Part shown: piece after piece, positions 43,732-52,432 of the stretch
How the letters are laid out: each line of letters opens with the position of its first letter
How positions within the stretch are numbered: position 1 is the stretch's first letter
Assembly: GCA_900540475.1 (NCBI GenBank)
Contig: UQGG01000038.1
Location: 1 to 64,000, forward strand
Direction: 5' to 3'
Origin: an uncultured Robinsoniella sp.
GTDB taxonomy: Bacteria > Bacillota > Clostridia > Lachnospirales > Lachnospiraceae
DNA: 64,000 nucleotides
Translations under genes and position numbers: made by a program
The notes under the pieces: model-generated
Seen by the model: only the letters and a program-made list of their open reading frames with translations
What the model was told of the DNA's origin: nothing
Databases searched by the model: none

Positions 43732-43773
43732 CCTCTTACGAAGCAAAGGATACTGCCTTGCAGTAAGAGGAGG
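43732..43773 (+). promoter_or_regulatory. Hairpin covering the rpn ribosome-binding site
   Basis: CCTCTTAC at 43732-43739 pairs with GTAAGAGG at 43763-43770. The right arm overlaps the AGGAGG site (43768-43773) that serves ATG 43781. Folding would partly hide the site and could keep translation of the nuclease low. Confidence 0.5.
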
Positions 43774-43780
43774 ACTGACA

Positions 43781-44755
43781 ATGAAAAATTCGCCCCAAGT
43801 AAGTAATATGACCGAAAATAACAAAACGGCTCCAGAACCATTTATCATGCGCCCAACGGTGGACTTTTGCTTTAAGGAACTAATGTGCAGTGAGAAAGCA
43901 AGAAAAGGATTAATTGCTGCATTTTTGAATCTGGATCCAAAGGATATTCAGGAAACGATACTTCTGAATACCAACCTGAGAAAATCAGCTGAAAATGAAA
44001 AGCTTGGAATTCTGGATGTGAGGGTTAAAATGCATGACAATACCCAGATTGATCTGGAAATGCAGATATTGCCATTGCATTGCTGGGAAGAACGCACCCT
44101 GTTTTATGCCTGCAAAATGTATACAGACCAGATTGTAAGCGGGGATAACTACGATGTTCTGGTGAAATGTATCCAAATCAGTATACTGGACTTTGCATTT
44201 CTAAAGGATACCGATCAATGGTATTCCTGTTTTCATCTCAGGGAAGACCAGAGAGGGAGCCTGTATTCCGATAAACTGGAATTGCATGTACTGGAACTCC
44301 CTAAGCTGGGAAAATGGGAAGAGCCGGAAAATGAACTGTTACAATGGGCGAAATTCCTGAACGGAAAACGGGAGGAGGATTTCAAGGAAATGGCGGAGAA
44401 AAACGAATACATAAATGAAGCATATCAGATCTTAAAGAACATCAGTGCCGATGAGCAAAAAAGATACGAATATGAATCCAGGGAAAAGGCAATCCGGGAC
44501 CATAATCACATCATATATATGGCTAAAAAAGAGGTAAAAGAGGCAAGAGATAAGGCACTGGCGGAAGGGCTGGCGGAAGGATTGGCAGAAGGATTGGCAG
44601 AAGGACTACAGAAAGGTCAGGAGGAAGGGATAAAAATATTAATCCAGGATAATCTGGAAGAGGGTATTATTCATGAACGAATTGTTGCAAAGCTGCAGAA
44701 ACGATTTAATCTGGATTATGATTCGGCTGAAAAATACTATGAGAAATATAGGTAA
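43781..44755 (+). CDS. Rpn-family (PD-(D/E)XK) nuclease, recombination-promoting or anti-phage
   Basis: A 324-residue Rpn/PDDEXK_2 family protein (often labelled transposase). The N-terminal nuclease domain has the catalytic pattern Asp79 in LGILDVRV and ExQ at 93-95 in IDLEMQ. The C-terminal region, from about residue 203, is charged and helical, with four perfect LAEG repeats at 260-275. These are encoded by four 12-bp DNA repeats (44558-44605). Rpn proteins cut DNA, promote RecA-independent recombination and, in E. coli, act against phages. A second translation start with its own strong ribosome site lies inside the gene at 44390. No partner gene follows; a terminator does. Confidence 0.85.
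   Translation: MKNSPQVSNMTENNKTAPEPFIMRPTVDFCFKELMCSEKARKGLIAAFLNLDPKDIQETILLNTNLRKSAENEKLGILDVRVKMHDNTQIDLEMQILPLHCWEERTLFYACKMYTDQIVSGDNYDVLVKCIQISILDFAFLKDTDQWYSCFHLREDQRGSLYSDKLELHVLELPKLGKWEEPENELLQWAKFLNGKREEDFKEMAEKNEYINEAYQILKNISADEQKRYEYESREKAIRDHNHIIYMAKKEVKEARDKALAEGLAEGLAEGLAEGLQKGQEEGIKILIQDNLEEGIIHERIVAKLQKRFNLDYDSAEKYYEKYR
44390..44755 (+). CDS. Possible nested product of rpn (RpnS-like small protein)
   Basis: GGAGGAGG at 44371-44378 lies 11 bases before an in-frame ATG at 44390, codon 204 of rpn. The resulting 121-residue protein would be the C-terminal domain alone, without the nuclease. In E. coli, rpn genes are known to produce such internal C-terminal proteins, which bind and block the full-length toxin. 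The ribosome site here is stronger and less structured than that of rpn itself. Expression is inferred from sequence only. Confidence 0.45.
   Translation: MAEKNEYINEAYQILKNISADEQKRYEYESREKAIRDHNHIIYMAKKEVKEARDKALAEGLAEGLAEGLAEGLQKGQEEGIKILIQDNLEEGIIHERIVAKLQKRFNLDYDSAEKYYEKYR
44558..44605 (+). repeat. Four 12-bp in-frame tandem repeats in rpn
   Basis: Four consecutive units of CTGGCGGAAGGG type encode LAEG four times. Units 3 and 4 are identical, units 1 and 2 differ at silent positions. Gain or loss of a unit would change the protein length by four residues without a frameshift. Confidence 0.8.
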
Positions 44756-44791
44756 TCTGATATTGAGAGAGCAGGTATTTTTAAAGTGGAG

Positions 44792-44829
44792 GGGCTGCCG
44801 CACTATGTTATTAGTGAGCAGCTCTTTTT
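44792..44829 (+). terminator. Rho-independent terminator of rpn
   Basis: GCTGC (44794-44798) pairs with GCAGC (44818-44822), with an upper ACT/AGT stem, followed by TCTTTTT. Confidence 0.7.
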
Positions 44830-44904
44830 CTGTGTAGAGCAGTCCCCTGCGCTTACGGAATACCAATTAAACTTTTGCGTGCCGTTGCTGTTTTCTATTC
44901 AATA

Positions 44905-45642
44905 TTATTGAGCAAGAATCATATTTTTATAGTCTTTTAAGTCCCCGGATATGGATTCCGTTATTACCGGATAAGCATCCAGGTCAGCGATCTTTACCAT
45001 TGTGATACAGCCGTATTTACTGGAATCTATGAGAAAGTAGGGTTTCGCTGAGTTTTGCAGAGCCAGAGATTTAATAACTTTTTCATTGATATCGTGATTG
45101 GTTATGCCTGCCTGAATGGTAAAGCCGTTGGCACCCAGGAAGCATTTATTGAAGTTAAGGTCCTTTAGGGTTGATTCTGCGATTGGACCGATACACGAGT
45201 TGGTGGTGGCTTTAATATTTCCGCCAACCATAATGGATGGTACGCCATAATGTATGAGCTGGTTGATGTGTGAAATGCTGTTGGTAATTACGGTTATATT
45301 TTTATCCGTTAACAACGGGATCATCTGATAGGTAGTACTGGAGGGGTCAACGAAGATTACATCGCCATCCTCAATCAGGGAAACTGCTTTTTTCGCTATC
45401 AGACATTTCGCTTCTCTGTTTAAATCCAGCTTTGTGGTAATGCTGAGTTCTGTAGGCTTTTGGGCTAATTTTACGCCTCCGCCGTGGAGCAGAACTATTT
45501 TGCTTTCTTTTTCTAATTTAGATAAGTCACGTCGGATGGTGGAGATGGAAATATTCAATACATCCATTAAGTCTTCAACAGATACAATCTCGTCGTTGGA
45601 GAGAATATTCAGTATCTTTTCTTGGCGCATTGCAGGAATCAT
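44905..45642 (-). CDS. DeoR-family transcriptional regulator (copy A)
   Basis: A 245-residue DeoR regulator. A reading from 45678 is open, but AAGGAGG and the alignment with copy B support ATG 45642 (MIPAMRQEKIL). The N-terminal helix-turn-helix (VEDLMDVLNISISTIRRDL) is followed by the sugar-phosphate isomerase-like effector domain (DVIFVDPSSTTYQMIPLL, then FLGANGFTIQAGITNHD). It is a close paralogue of the neighbour at 45799. Both lie next to and divergent from an alpha-mannoside locus and probably respond to a sugar phosphate made by it. Confidence 0.9.
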   Translation of the reverse strand: MIPAMRQEKILNILSNDEIVSVEDLMDVLNISISTIRRDLSKLEKESKIVLLHGGGVKLAQKPTELSITTKLDLNREAKCLIAKKAVSLIEDGDVIFVDPSSTTYQMIPLLTDKNITVITNSISHINQLIHYGVPSIMVGGNIKATTNSCIGPIAESTLKDLNFNKCFLGANGFTIQAGITNHDINEKVIKSLALQNSAKPYFLIDSSKYGCITMVKIADLDAYPVITESISGDLKDYKNMILAQ

Positions 45643-45798
45643 AAATCGTGGGCCTCCTTGATTAAATCTTTTTTTCATTATATCACATTTGCTGTTCCAT
45701 GAATGAACTTTTTTTAAAACTTAGCCGAAAAAAAGTTTATTTTCGGTCAAATAATGATACGGAGTTGATTATTTAATGCACTTATTTTGATTGGCATA

Positions 45799-46539
45799 TC
45801 AGTTATTTGAATAAATGATGTTAGGATAGCTGCTCAATTCTGGTATTAACTTCTCGGTTATGATGGGATAGTCACTGATATTCGCCAGTTTTACCATGGC
45901 AACTACATTAAATTTACTGGAATCCATCAGGAAATAAGGATCACAGCTTTGTCGGACCGCCAATGTTTTAATCACATTTTCATTGATATCATGGTTTGTA
46001 ATACCGGAAGTTATGCTGAATCCATTTGCTCCTATAAAACATTTGTTGAAGTTAAAGCCTTTGAGGATATTTTCTGCTATTAGCCCGATACAGGAATTTG
46101 TGGCAGCCTTAATGGAACCGCCCACCATAATACAGGGAATTTTATAATAAATCAGTTCATCAATATGTGAAACACTATTCGTGATAACCGTCACCCTGTG
46201 TTCTTGTAAATAAGGAATCATCTGGTAGGTAGTACTGGATGGATCCAGATAAATTACATCTCCATCTGCGATCAGAGAAACTGCTTTTTGTGCTATTTTG
46301 TCTTTGGCATCCTTATGCATATTCATTTTCGCAGTCATGCTCAATTCTGTTATTTTGGGAAGAAGCCGGATACCTCCGCCATGAAGGAGCACGATCTTTT
46401 CCTGTTTTGATAATTTTAGCAGATCTCTTCTGAGGGTAGAAGGTGATATATTCAAAAGCTTAGTTAATCTCTCGGTAGTGATGATATCTGTATCTGAGAT
46501 CATATCAATTATTTTTTTCTGGCGCAATTCTGGAATCAT
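45799..46539 (-). CDS. DeoR-family transcriptional regulator (copy B)
   Basis: A 246-residue DeoR regulator with an AAAGGAGG ribosome site. It shares much of its sequence with copy A: helix-turn-helix TERLTKLLNISPSTLRRDL, effector block DVIYLDPSSTTYQMIPYL and FIGANGFSITSGITNHD. The pair probably arose by tandem duplication. Being immediately divergent from the ABC importer gene, this copy is the better candidate for direct control of that operon. Repeated AAAAGTGAA motifs lie in the divergent region. Confidence 0.9.
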   Translation of the reverse strand: MIPELRQKKIIDMISDTDIITTERLTKLLNISPSTLRRDLLKLSKQEKIVLLHGGGIRLLPKITELSMTAKMNMHKDAKDKIAQKAVSLIADGDVIYLDPSSTTYQMIPYLQEHRVTVITNSVSHIDELIYYKIPCIMVGGSIKAATNSCIGLIAENILKGFNFNKCFIGANGFSITSGITNHDINENVIKTLAVRQSCDPYFLMDSSKFNVVAMVKLANISDYPIITEKLIPELSSYPNIIYSNN

Positions 46540-46611
46540 TGCTACGCCTCCTTTAATTTTGCTTACTATATTAAGTTAAGATTTATTAATCATATCATAA
46601 TATGGAGAGAA

Positions 46612-46659
46612 AGTGAACAATTATATTGAAAAAAGTGAAGTTAAATGAAAAAAAGTGAA
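46612..46659. promoter_or_regulatory. Three AGTGAA direct repeats, candidate DeoR operator
   Basis: AGTGAA, each preceded by an A run, occurs at 46612, 46634 and 46654, spaced by 22 and 20 bp, about two helical turns. Repeats of this kind between a DeoR gene and its target operon are typical binding sites. The rest of 46540-46824 shows no gene. Confidence 0.5.
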
Positions 46660-46824
46660 TATAATATGAAAATAAAGCCGAGAGACAAGAATAAAAATTG
46701 TGGCTGGACAAAATTATTTGGTGCTATCTGCTGAAAAATGCAGCTGAAACAGGCAGGGTTTGTAAAAAGGTTCAGCGTTAGTCACAAAAATATCATAAAT
46801 ATTCAAAATATGTTCAAAAAGATC

Positions 46825-46856
46825 TTGCAAAAATGATATATATATGATAATATAAT
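46825..46856 (+). promoter_or_regulatory. Promoter of the mannoside operon
   Basis: TTGCAA at 46825-46830 with TAATAT (46848-46853, 17-base spacer) or TATAAT (46851-46856, 20-base spacer). Transcription would begin near 46860, about 50 bases before the binding-protein gene. Confidence 0.5.
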
Positions 46857-46908
46857 GAATGAAAAGAGAAGTAACTTATAAAAAATTAAAATCAGGAGGA
46901 AGGTTCTT

Positions 46909-48285
46909 ATGGCAATGAAAAAATTAATTGCAGCAGCATTAGCAGTAACACTTTTGGGGTCAACACTTGCAGGATGCAGTTCAGGGGACAATAGTACAGG
47001 GGGAACAGAAAGTACCGGTGCAAAAACAGAAGCCGGAAGCGAAAATCAAAGTGAAAATCAGGGAAGTGAAAATAAAACAGCCAGCAGCGGTGACAAAGAG
47101 AAATTGGAATTTTGGGGCTGGTGGGGATCGGAAGCCAGAAAACCTGTTTTGGAAGAAGCTGTGAAAATGTTTAATGAATCACAGGACAAATATGAGGTTA
47201 CATACGTGAATCTTCCATGGGGAGATGTCTTCACGAAAAACATAGCGCAGATCGCAGCAGGAAATCCTACGGATATTATGGCAAATACTTTGGAGGAAGT
47301 TCGTTTTCGTGCGGAGCAGGGGCAGGTAGAGAGCCTGGATGATTTCCTGAAAAAAGACGAAGGGACAGGAGTTGACAGTTTTATCGAGCAAGATGTAAAT
47401 GCCTGTACAGGAGAAGACGGAAGTGTTTATGCTTTACCATTTTCGGTAGATACCAGAGTAATTTACTATAATAAAGATCATTTTACGGAAGCAGGATTAG
47501 ATCCTGAGAATCCGCCTAAGACATGGGATGAGTTAAAAGAAGCAGCTTACAAGCTGGAGAAGAAGAATGGCGATACTTATGAAAGAATTGGATTTCTTCC
47601 ATTGCTTGGAAATGGCGGATTGGATAGCTGGGTTTGTAATGCCAATAAGGGACAGATCTGGTATGACGACAGTGAAAATCCCACTGTAGATACGGATATC
47701 AACAAAGATGTATTCAAGTGGGTAGATGAGTTTACACAGCATTATGGCAGAAATACTTATAATGAAATGAGTGCGGCATTTAAATCTGGTATGCAGGATC
47801 CGTTTTCATCGGGTAAACTCTCTATGCTGTTACAGACAAGCGCATATGTTTCCTCTCTGAAACAGACAAATCCGGATTTAAATTATGGCGTTATGTTGAT
47901 GCCGGAATATAAAGAAGGTAATGGACACACGGTAAATGGAAGTGGATTTGTGCTGGAAATACCAAAAGGAGCTAAAAATCCTGAGGGTTCTTATGAATTC
48001 ATAAAATTTATGACCAGCAAGGATATGCAGGAATTCTTATGTGAAAGACTGGGAGATTTTTCAGCCAGAACAGATTTTGATAAAGACGGAGTATTTTTAA
48101 GCGACCCGATTACTGCTAAAATTTCAGAGGCTTTATCGGATACTAAAGCAGCAATAACCCCGAACAAGATGAAGGGTTACACGGATGTTATAAATCCGTT
48201 AATTGAAGAAGGAACACTTGGAGTAAAGAGCACCGATGATGCTCTGGCAAATGCGCAAAAGGCTTTCCAGGATTTCCTGAAGTAA
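46909..48285 (+). CDS. ABC importer, substrate-binding lipoprotein of the mannoside locus
   Basis: A 458-residue family 1 binding protein. The signal peptide ends in the lipobox LAGC, with the lipidated cysteine at residue 23, followed by a long Ser/Gly/Glu-rich linker to about residue 62. AGGAGG precedes the start. Its operon contains two permeases, then two alpha-mannosidases and a beta-mannosidase, so it probably binds short mannose-containing oligosaccharides. No ATPase is encoded nearby. Confidence 0.88.
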   Translation: MAMKKLIAAALAVTLLGSTLAGCSSGDNSTGGTESTGAKTEAGSENQSENQGSENKTASSGDKEKLEFWGWWGSEARKPVLEEAVKMFNESQDKYEVTYVNLPWGDVFTKNIAQIAAGNPTDIMANTLEEVRFRAEQGQVESLDDFLKKDEGTGVDSFIEQDVNACTGEDGSVYALPFSVDTRVIYYNKDHFTEAGLDPENPPKTWDELKEAAYKLEKKNGDTYERIGFLPLLGNGGLDSWVCNANKGQIWYDDSENPTVDTDINKDVFKWVDEFTQHYGRNTYNEMSAAFKSGMQDPFSSGKLSMLLQTSAYVSSLKQTNPDLNYGVMLMPEYKEGNGHTVNGSGFVLEIPKGAKNPEGSYEFIKFMTSKDMQEFLCERLGDFSARTDFDKDGVFLSDPITAKISEALSDTKAAITPNKMKGYTDVINPLIEEGTLGVKSTDDALANAQKAFQDFLK

Positions 48286-48308
48286 AAATCGAGATATAGC
48301 GGCACGTT

Positions 48309-48343
48309 AAAATGGCTCTTTGTTTTCTGAAGAGCCATTTTTA
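48309..48343 (+). terminator. Intercistronic terminator or attenuator after the binding-protein gene
   Basis: AAAATGGCTCTT pairs perfectly with AAGAGCCATTTT around a nine-base loop, followed by T. It probably lowers expression of the permeases relative to the binding protein. Confidence 0.75.
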
Positions 48344-48365
48344 GAAAAAGAAAGAAGGTAGCTTT

Positions 48366-49298
48366 ATGTTTGGAAAATTACTGAGTAAGCTTGGTGTTAA
48401 GAATATGAAGGCAAGGGAAAGTGTTTACGGATATATCTTTATTCTTCCCTGGCTGATAGGGATTCTTTGCTTTGTTATGGGCCCGCTGATCTTTTCATTT
48501 ATCACCAGTTTTACGGATTATAATATGATGAAGATGGACTTTACCGGTTTGGCAAATTATAAAAAAATGTTTTTCGAAGATCAGCTTTTCTGGAAGAGTC
48601 TGCAGAATACGGTAATATATGCATTAATTAATATACCGCTTGTAACAATCGGCGGTGTAGTGGTTGCCTGTATTTTAAACCGGTCCATATTTGGACTGCG
48701 TACCTTTCGGACTATTTATTATCTGCCTTCTATTATGGTTGGCGTTGGTACTTATTTTCTATGGATGTTACTCCTGGATCCGGCAAATGGACTGGTAAAT
48801 ACTATATTAAAATTTGTGGGAATTACAGGTCCGGGCTGGCTTACAGATCCGAACTGGACAAAACCGGCAATTATTCTTATGCACCTCTGGGGGCTGGGCG
48901 GACAGATGCTTCTGTATCTGGCAAGACTTCAGAGCATTCCCGCGGAGTATTATGAGGCGGCAAGTATTGATGGTGCCAGCGGGTTTAAACGGTTTACAAA
49001 AATTACAGTACCGCTGTTATCCCCGATTATTTTTTATAATCTGACAATTGGTATTATCGGAGCATTCCAGATATTCCAGGAAGGATATATTTTCTCTGGT
49101 GACGGAACCGGAAATCCGGCAGGTTCTCTTTTGTTTTATAATGTGCATCTGTGGAATCAGGCATTTAAGAATTTTAAAACTGGGTATGCCAATGCTATGT
49201 GCTGGTTCTTGTTTGCGATTATCATGATTTTAACTCTGTTTAATCAGAAGGGTTCTAAAAAATGGGTTTATTACGAGGAAGGTGATAATGATGACTAG
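48366..49298 (+). CDS. ABC sugar importer permease (MalF-like)
   Basis: A 310-residue permease with six helices and an EAA loop (YYEAASIDGASGFKRFTKITVPLL) near residues 197-220. It begins after AAGAAGG and overlaps the next permease gene, indicating translational coupling. Confidence 0.9.
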   Translation: MFGKLLSKLGVKNMKARESVYGYIFILPWLIGILCFVMGPLIFSFITSFTDYNMMKMDFTGLANYKKMFFEDQLFWKSLQNTVIYALINIPLVTIGGVVVACILNRSIFGLRTFRTIYYLPSIMVGVGTYFLWMLLLDPANGLVNTILKFVGITGPGWLTDPNWTKPAIILMHLWGLGGQMLLYLARLQSIPAEYYEAASIDGASGFKRFTKITVPLLSPIIFYNLTIGIIGAFQIFQEGYIFSGDGTGNPAGSLLFYNVHLWNQAFKNFKTGYANAMCWFLFAIIMILTLFNQKGSKKWVYYEEGDNDD

Positions 49299-50157
49299 AC
49301 AGAAAGAAAAAAATGGTTCAAAACAAAAGTTTAAAAGAGACCGTGTAACCGATGTGTTTATGTTTGTTATTTTGTGTCTGGGCGCTGTGATCATTTTATT
49401 TCCCATTCTCTGGATGGTCTGTACCGCTCTTAAATCACCCCAGGAAGTAGCGCAGTATCCACCTACCATGATACCTAAAGTACCTATGTTTGAAAATTTT
49501 GCGATTGCATGGACCAAAGCTCCGTTTACAAGATATACCATAAATACACTTGTGATTGTATTATTCACCATTATTGGAAATGTATTAGTGAATTCATTTG
49601 TTGCTTACGGATTTGCAAAAATTGAATTTAAAGGCAGAAAGCCACTGTTTAAAATTGTACTGGCAACCATGATGATCCCTGGTTTTGTAACGCTGGTTCC
49701 AACCTATGTTATTTTTTCAAAGATTGGATGGGTTGGCACTTATCTGCCCCTGATCATTCCGGCGTTCACAGGAAATGCCTTTCATATTTTTATGATGCGG
49801 CAGTTTTACCGTACCATCCCCAATGAGCTGATGGAAGCAGCAAAAGTAGATGGAGCGGGACACTTTTATATCTGGGGAAAGCTCATGATGCCTTTGATAA
49901 AGCCAATACTGGCAACTATTGCACTGGTTTCGTTTAAAGGAGCGTGGAGCGATTTCCAGGGACCATTGCTATATATCAATGATCAGAAGCTATATACGTT
50001 ACAGTTAGGGCTTCAGGTATTCAAGGGCCAGGGATACACAGAGTGGAACTATTTGATGGCAGTTTCTTTCCTGTCAATGATACCGATTTTAATTTTATTC
50101 TTCTGTTTCCAGAATTATTTTATAGAGGGTATGAATGTAGGCGGCGCTGTTAAATAG
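49291..50157 (+). CDS. ABC sugar importer permease (MalG-like)
   Basis: A 288-residue permease. Open starts exist at 49282 and 49288; AAGGTG at 49279-49284 favours ATG 49291. Six helices and the EAA loop (LMEAAKVDGAGHFYIWGKLMMPL) are present. The C-terminal YFIEGMNVGGAVK is typical. Confidence 0.88.
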   Translation: MTRQKEKNGSKQKFKRDRVTDVFMFVILCLGAVIILFPILWMVCTALKSPQEVAQYPPTMIPKVPMFENFAIAWTKAPFTRYTINTLVIVLFTIIGNVLVNSFVAYGFAKIEFKGRKPLFKIVLATMMIPGFVTLVPTYVIFSKIGWVGTYLPLIIPAFTGNAFHIFMMRQFYRTIPNELMEAAKVDGAGHFYIWGKLMMPLIKPILATIALVSFKGAWSDFQGPLLYINDQKLYTLQLGLQVFKGQGYTEWNYLMAVSFLSMIPILILFFCFQNYFIEGMNVGGAVK

Positions 50158-50198
50158 CTTTTTAGTAAGGGCGATATGAATCAGAAATGGAGAAAAGT

Positions 50199-50855
50199 GT
50201 GAAAAAAATTGGTGTGATACATACAACGAAAGCTACCGTAGACAGCTTAACGGAGCTGATTAAAAGTAAAATTGAGGATGCGGAAGTATATAATATTCTG
50301 GATGATTCTATTTTAAGAGATATGGCTGGGGAAAAGAATACCGGGATGGTGCGCTGGCGCTGGCTGGAATATGCAAAAATTTTAGAGAAGCTGGGAATGG
50401 ATATTATTTTAAGTGCCTGCTCTACGGTGGGCGGGTTTGCAGAGGAAGCAGATCATGAACTTCGGGTTCCGGTGCTTCGGATCGATGAAGCTATGGCAGA
50501 AAAAGCCGTTGCACAAGGAGAAAAAATAGGCGTATTTGCAACACTAAATTCCACACTCAACCCTACCGTCAGCCTGATTAAACGCAAAGCTGAAAAAGCG
50601 GGAAGGACAGTAAGTGTCCGGGCAGTTTTGGTAGATGGGGCATATGATGCCCTCATGTCTCAAAATAAAGAGCTCCATGACAGCAAAATCGCGGAGGCTC
50701 TGAAAGGGTGTCAGGGTGAGGTTGATGTAATTGTGCTGGCACAGGCATCTATGGCATCGGCGGTATCCGCATCTTTGGATTTGGATCAGAACCAGATTCT
50801 TACAAGTCCCGTACTGGGAATAGACAGATTAAAAGAATGCTTATGTAACGCTTAG
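50199..50855 (+). CDS. Asp/Glu/hydantoin racemase-fold protein
   Basis: A 218-residue protein from GTG 50199 (GGAG six bases upstream). It begins with the typical KKIGVIHTTKAT strand. The first catalytic cysteine is present (Cys74 in LSACSTVGG). The second, expected in a LGCxxM-type segment, is replaced by VLAQASMAS, so true two-base racemisation is unlikely. One-cysteine members include decarboxylases and isomerases. It sits between the mannoside importer and an FGGY kinase and probably acts on a sugar acid or keto acid in the same pathway. Confidence 0.75.
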   Translation: MKKIGVIHTTKATVDSLTELIKSKIEDAEVYNILDDSILRDMAGEKNTGMVRWRWLEYAKILEKLGMDIILSACSTVGGFAEEADHELRVPVLRIDEAMAEKAVAQGEKIGVFATLNSTLNPTVSLIKRKAEKAGRTVSVRAVLVDGAYDALMSQNKELHDSKIAEALKGCQGEVDVIVLAQASMASAVSASLDLDQNQILTSPVLGIDRLKECLCNA

Positions 50856-50912
50856 AAAAAGCGGGGACATCGAATAAATTAGGTACTAAAAAATGATAAC
50901 GAAAGTGATACT

Positions 50913-52406
50913 ATGATTATAGGAATAGATATTGGGACGACCCATATTAAATCAGTATTATTTGACCACACAGGCAGGATCATGGGAATTGAGAAGGTCC
51001 ACACGCCTTTGTCGAAAGACCCGTGGGGTGATGTTTATAAACCAGATGAGGTCTGGGGAGTTGTAAAAAACCAGATGGCAGGGCTTCTTGCATCTGTGAA
51101 AGGGCAGGTGCAGGGAATCAGCATAACCGGTATGGCAGAGGCGGGGCTGATTGTAAACCGCAGGACCGGGCTTGAAGAAACGGATATTTTACCCTGGTTT
51201 GATAAACGGACGATCGGTCTTGCGCGGCAAGTGTCGGCAGAAGAAGAAGACCGGAATTTTATTTCCACTGGTTTACGGGGAAGTTTTAAATATGGAATAT
51301 ATAAATTTCTCTGGTTATTGAAGAACAGAAATATTGGTCAGGAGGATGCAGTATGGCTGTCCATGTGTGATTTTATTGCATGGAAACTGACAGGGGAATT
51401 TGTCACGGATCCAAGCTTTGCAGCGCGGACTTATGTATACGATATAAGAAAAGGCCGCTGGGATGCAGAGCGCATACGGGGGTATAAACTGGACACGGAC
51501 AATTTTCCACGTGTGCTGCCAAGCGGTGAAGGGATTGCCATACGTAACCCGGAAATAAGACAGCTGCTGGGATGCAGGGATCAGGATGTGGTCCGTGCAG
51601 CGGTTGCAGGCCATGACCATGTGTGTGCGGCATTTGCCCTTTTGCAGGACAGGGAGAATGACATTTGCAATAGTTTGGGAACGGCTGAGACCTATATTGG
51701 GATACTGCGTGAAGAACAGTTTAAACAGGACAGTGGATTTATATATGGTCCCTTTGTAGACGGGGGATATTTCTGGATGGGAAATATACCTTCGGCAGGA
51801 CAGTCGGTAGAGTGGTTTCGGAAAACAGCCCAGAAAGAAGAAATTACTTATCAGGAAATGAATGACATGCTGGAATCTCTTCCCGGGGATCCTACAGGGA
51901 TCTTATATTTTCCGTATCTGACAGGAGCAGGCACACCGTCTTTTAAGGCGGATACCGGGGCGGATTTCATTGGTCTTAGGATGGAACATACTTATGGGCA
52001 CATTTTAAAAGGAATCATGGAAGGAATTCAATATCAGGCGGCGTGGATTATGGATCTACTTTATCGCTGGCATGGAATAAGTCCAGGGGTGGTCCGCTGT
52101 GCCGGAGGTGCTGTAAACAGCAGAGTCTGGATGCAGATTAAGGCGGATGTACTGGGAAAAGTGATTCAGGTCCCAGCCGTATCTGAGGCGACTGTGCTAG
52201 GGGCGGCAGCACTGTTTATCAAGAAGAATGAAGGTAGAAAAGCCTGCAGTCTGTTTCTGGAAGAGCCTCTGAGGACAAGAGACTGCTATGATCCGGATGG
52301 GGACCGGGGTATGGAATATAACAGATTATGGAGTGAAAAATTTATGCCTTTGGCAGAGATGATTTTCAAACAAGCTCCGGATGGAGAGAAAGGGTATTGC
52401 AGGTAA
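50913..52406 (+). CDS. FGGY-family carbohydrate kinase
   Basis: A 497-residue kinase with the ATP-binding GIDIGTTHIKSVLFD at the start, a second phosphate motif ICNSLGTAETY in the middle, and CAGGAVNSRVWMQIKADVLG near the C-terminus. FGGY enzymes phosphorylate ketoses, polyols or sugar acids. It is followed by an aldolase gene, forming a kinase-aldolase pair. The specific sugar cannot be read; fructose- or tagatose-like and sedoheptulose-like substrates are possible. Confidence 0.88.
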   Translation: MIIGIDIGTTHIKSVLFDHTGRIMGIEKVHTPLSKDPWGDVYKPDEVWGVVKNQMAGLLASVKGQVQGISITGMAEAGLIVNRRTGLEETDILPWFDKRTIGLARQVSAEEEDRNFISTGLRGSFKYGIYKFLWLLKNRNIGQEDAVWLSMCDFIAWKLTGEFVTDPSFAARTYVYDIRKGRWDAERIRGYKLDTDNFPRVLPSGEGIAIRNPEIRQLLGCRDQDVVRAAVAGHDHVCAAFALLQDRENDICNSLGTAETYIGILREEQFKQDSGFIYGPFVDGGYFWMGNIPSAGQSVEWFRKTAQKEEITYQEMNDMLESLPGDPTGILYFPYLTGAGTPSFKADTGADFIGLRMEHTYGHILKGIMEGIQYQAAWIMDLLYRWHGISPGVVRCAGGAVNSRVWMQIKADVLGKVIQVPAVSEATVLGAAALFIKKNEGRKACSLFLEEPLRTRDCYDPDGDRGMEYNRLWSEKFMPLAEMIFKQAPDGEKGYCR

Positions 52407-52432
52407 TCCTGTAATATGCAGTGGGTATCATT

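Noticed and set aside
44558..44605. CRISPR-like repeat
   Set aside because: Units are contiguous, coding and only 12 bp, with no spacers. No CRISPR array exists in the window.
43781..44755. Reading the rpn gene as a transposase and the area as an insertion sequence
   Set aside because: Databases often label this family transposase, but no terminal inverted repeats or target duplication flank the gene and the domain is an Rpn nuclease.
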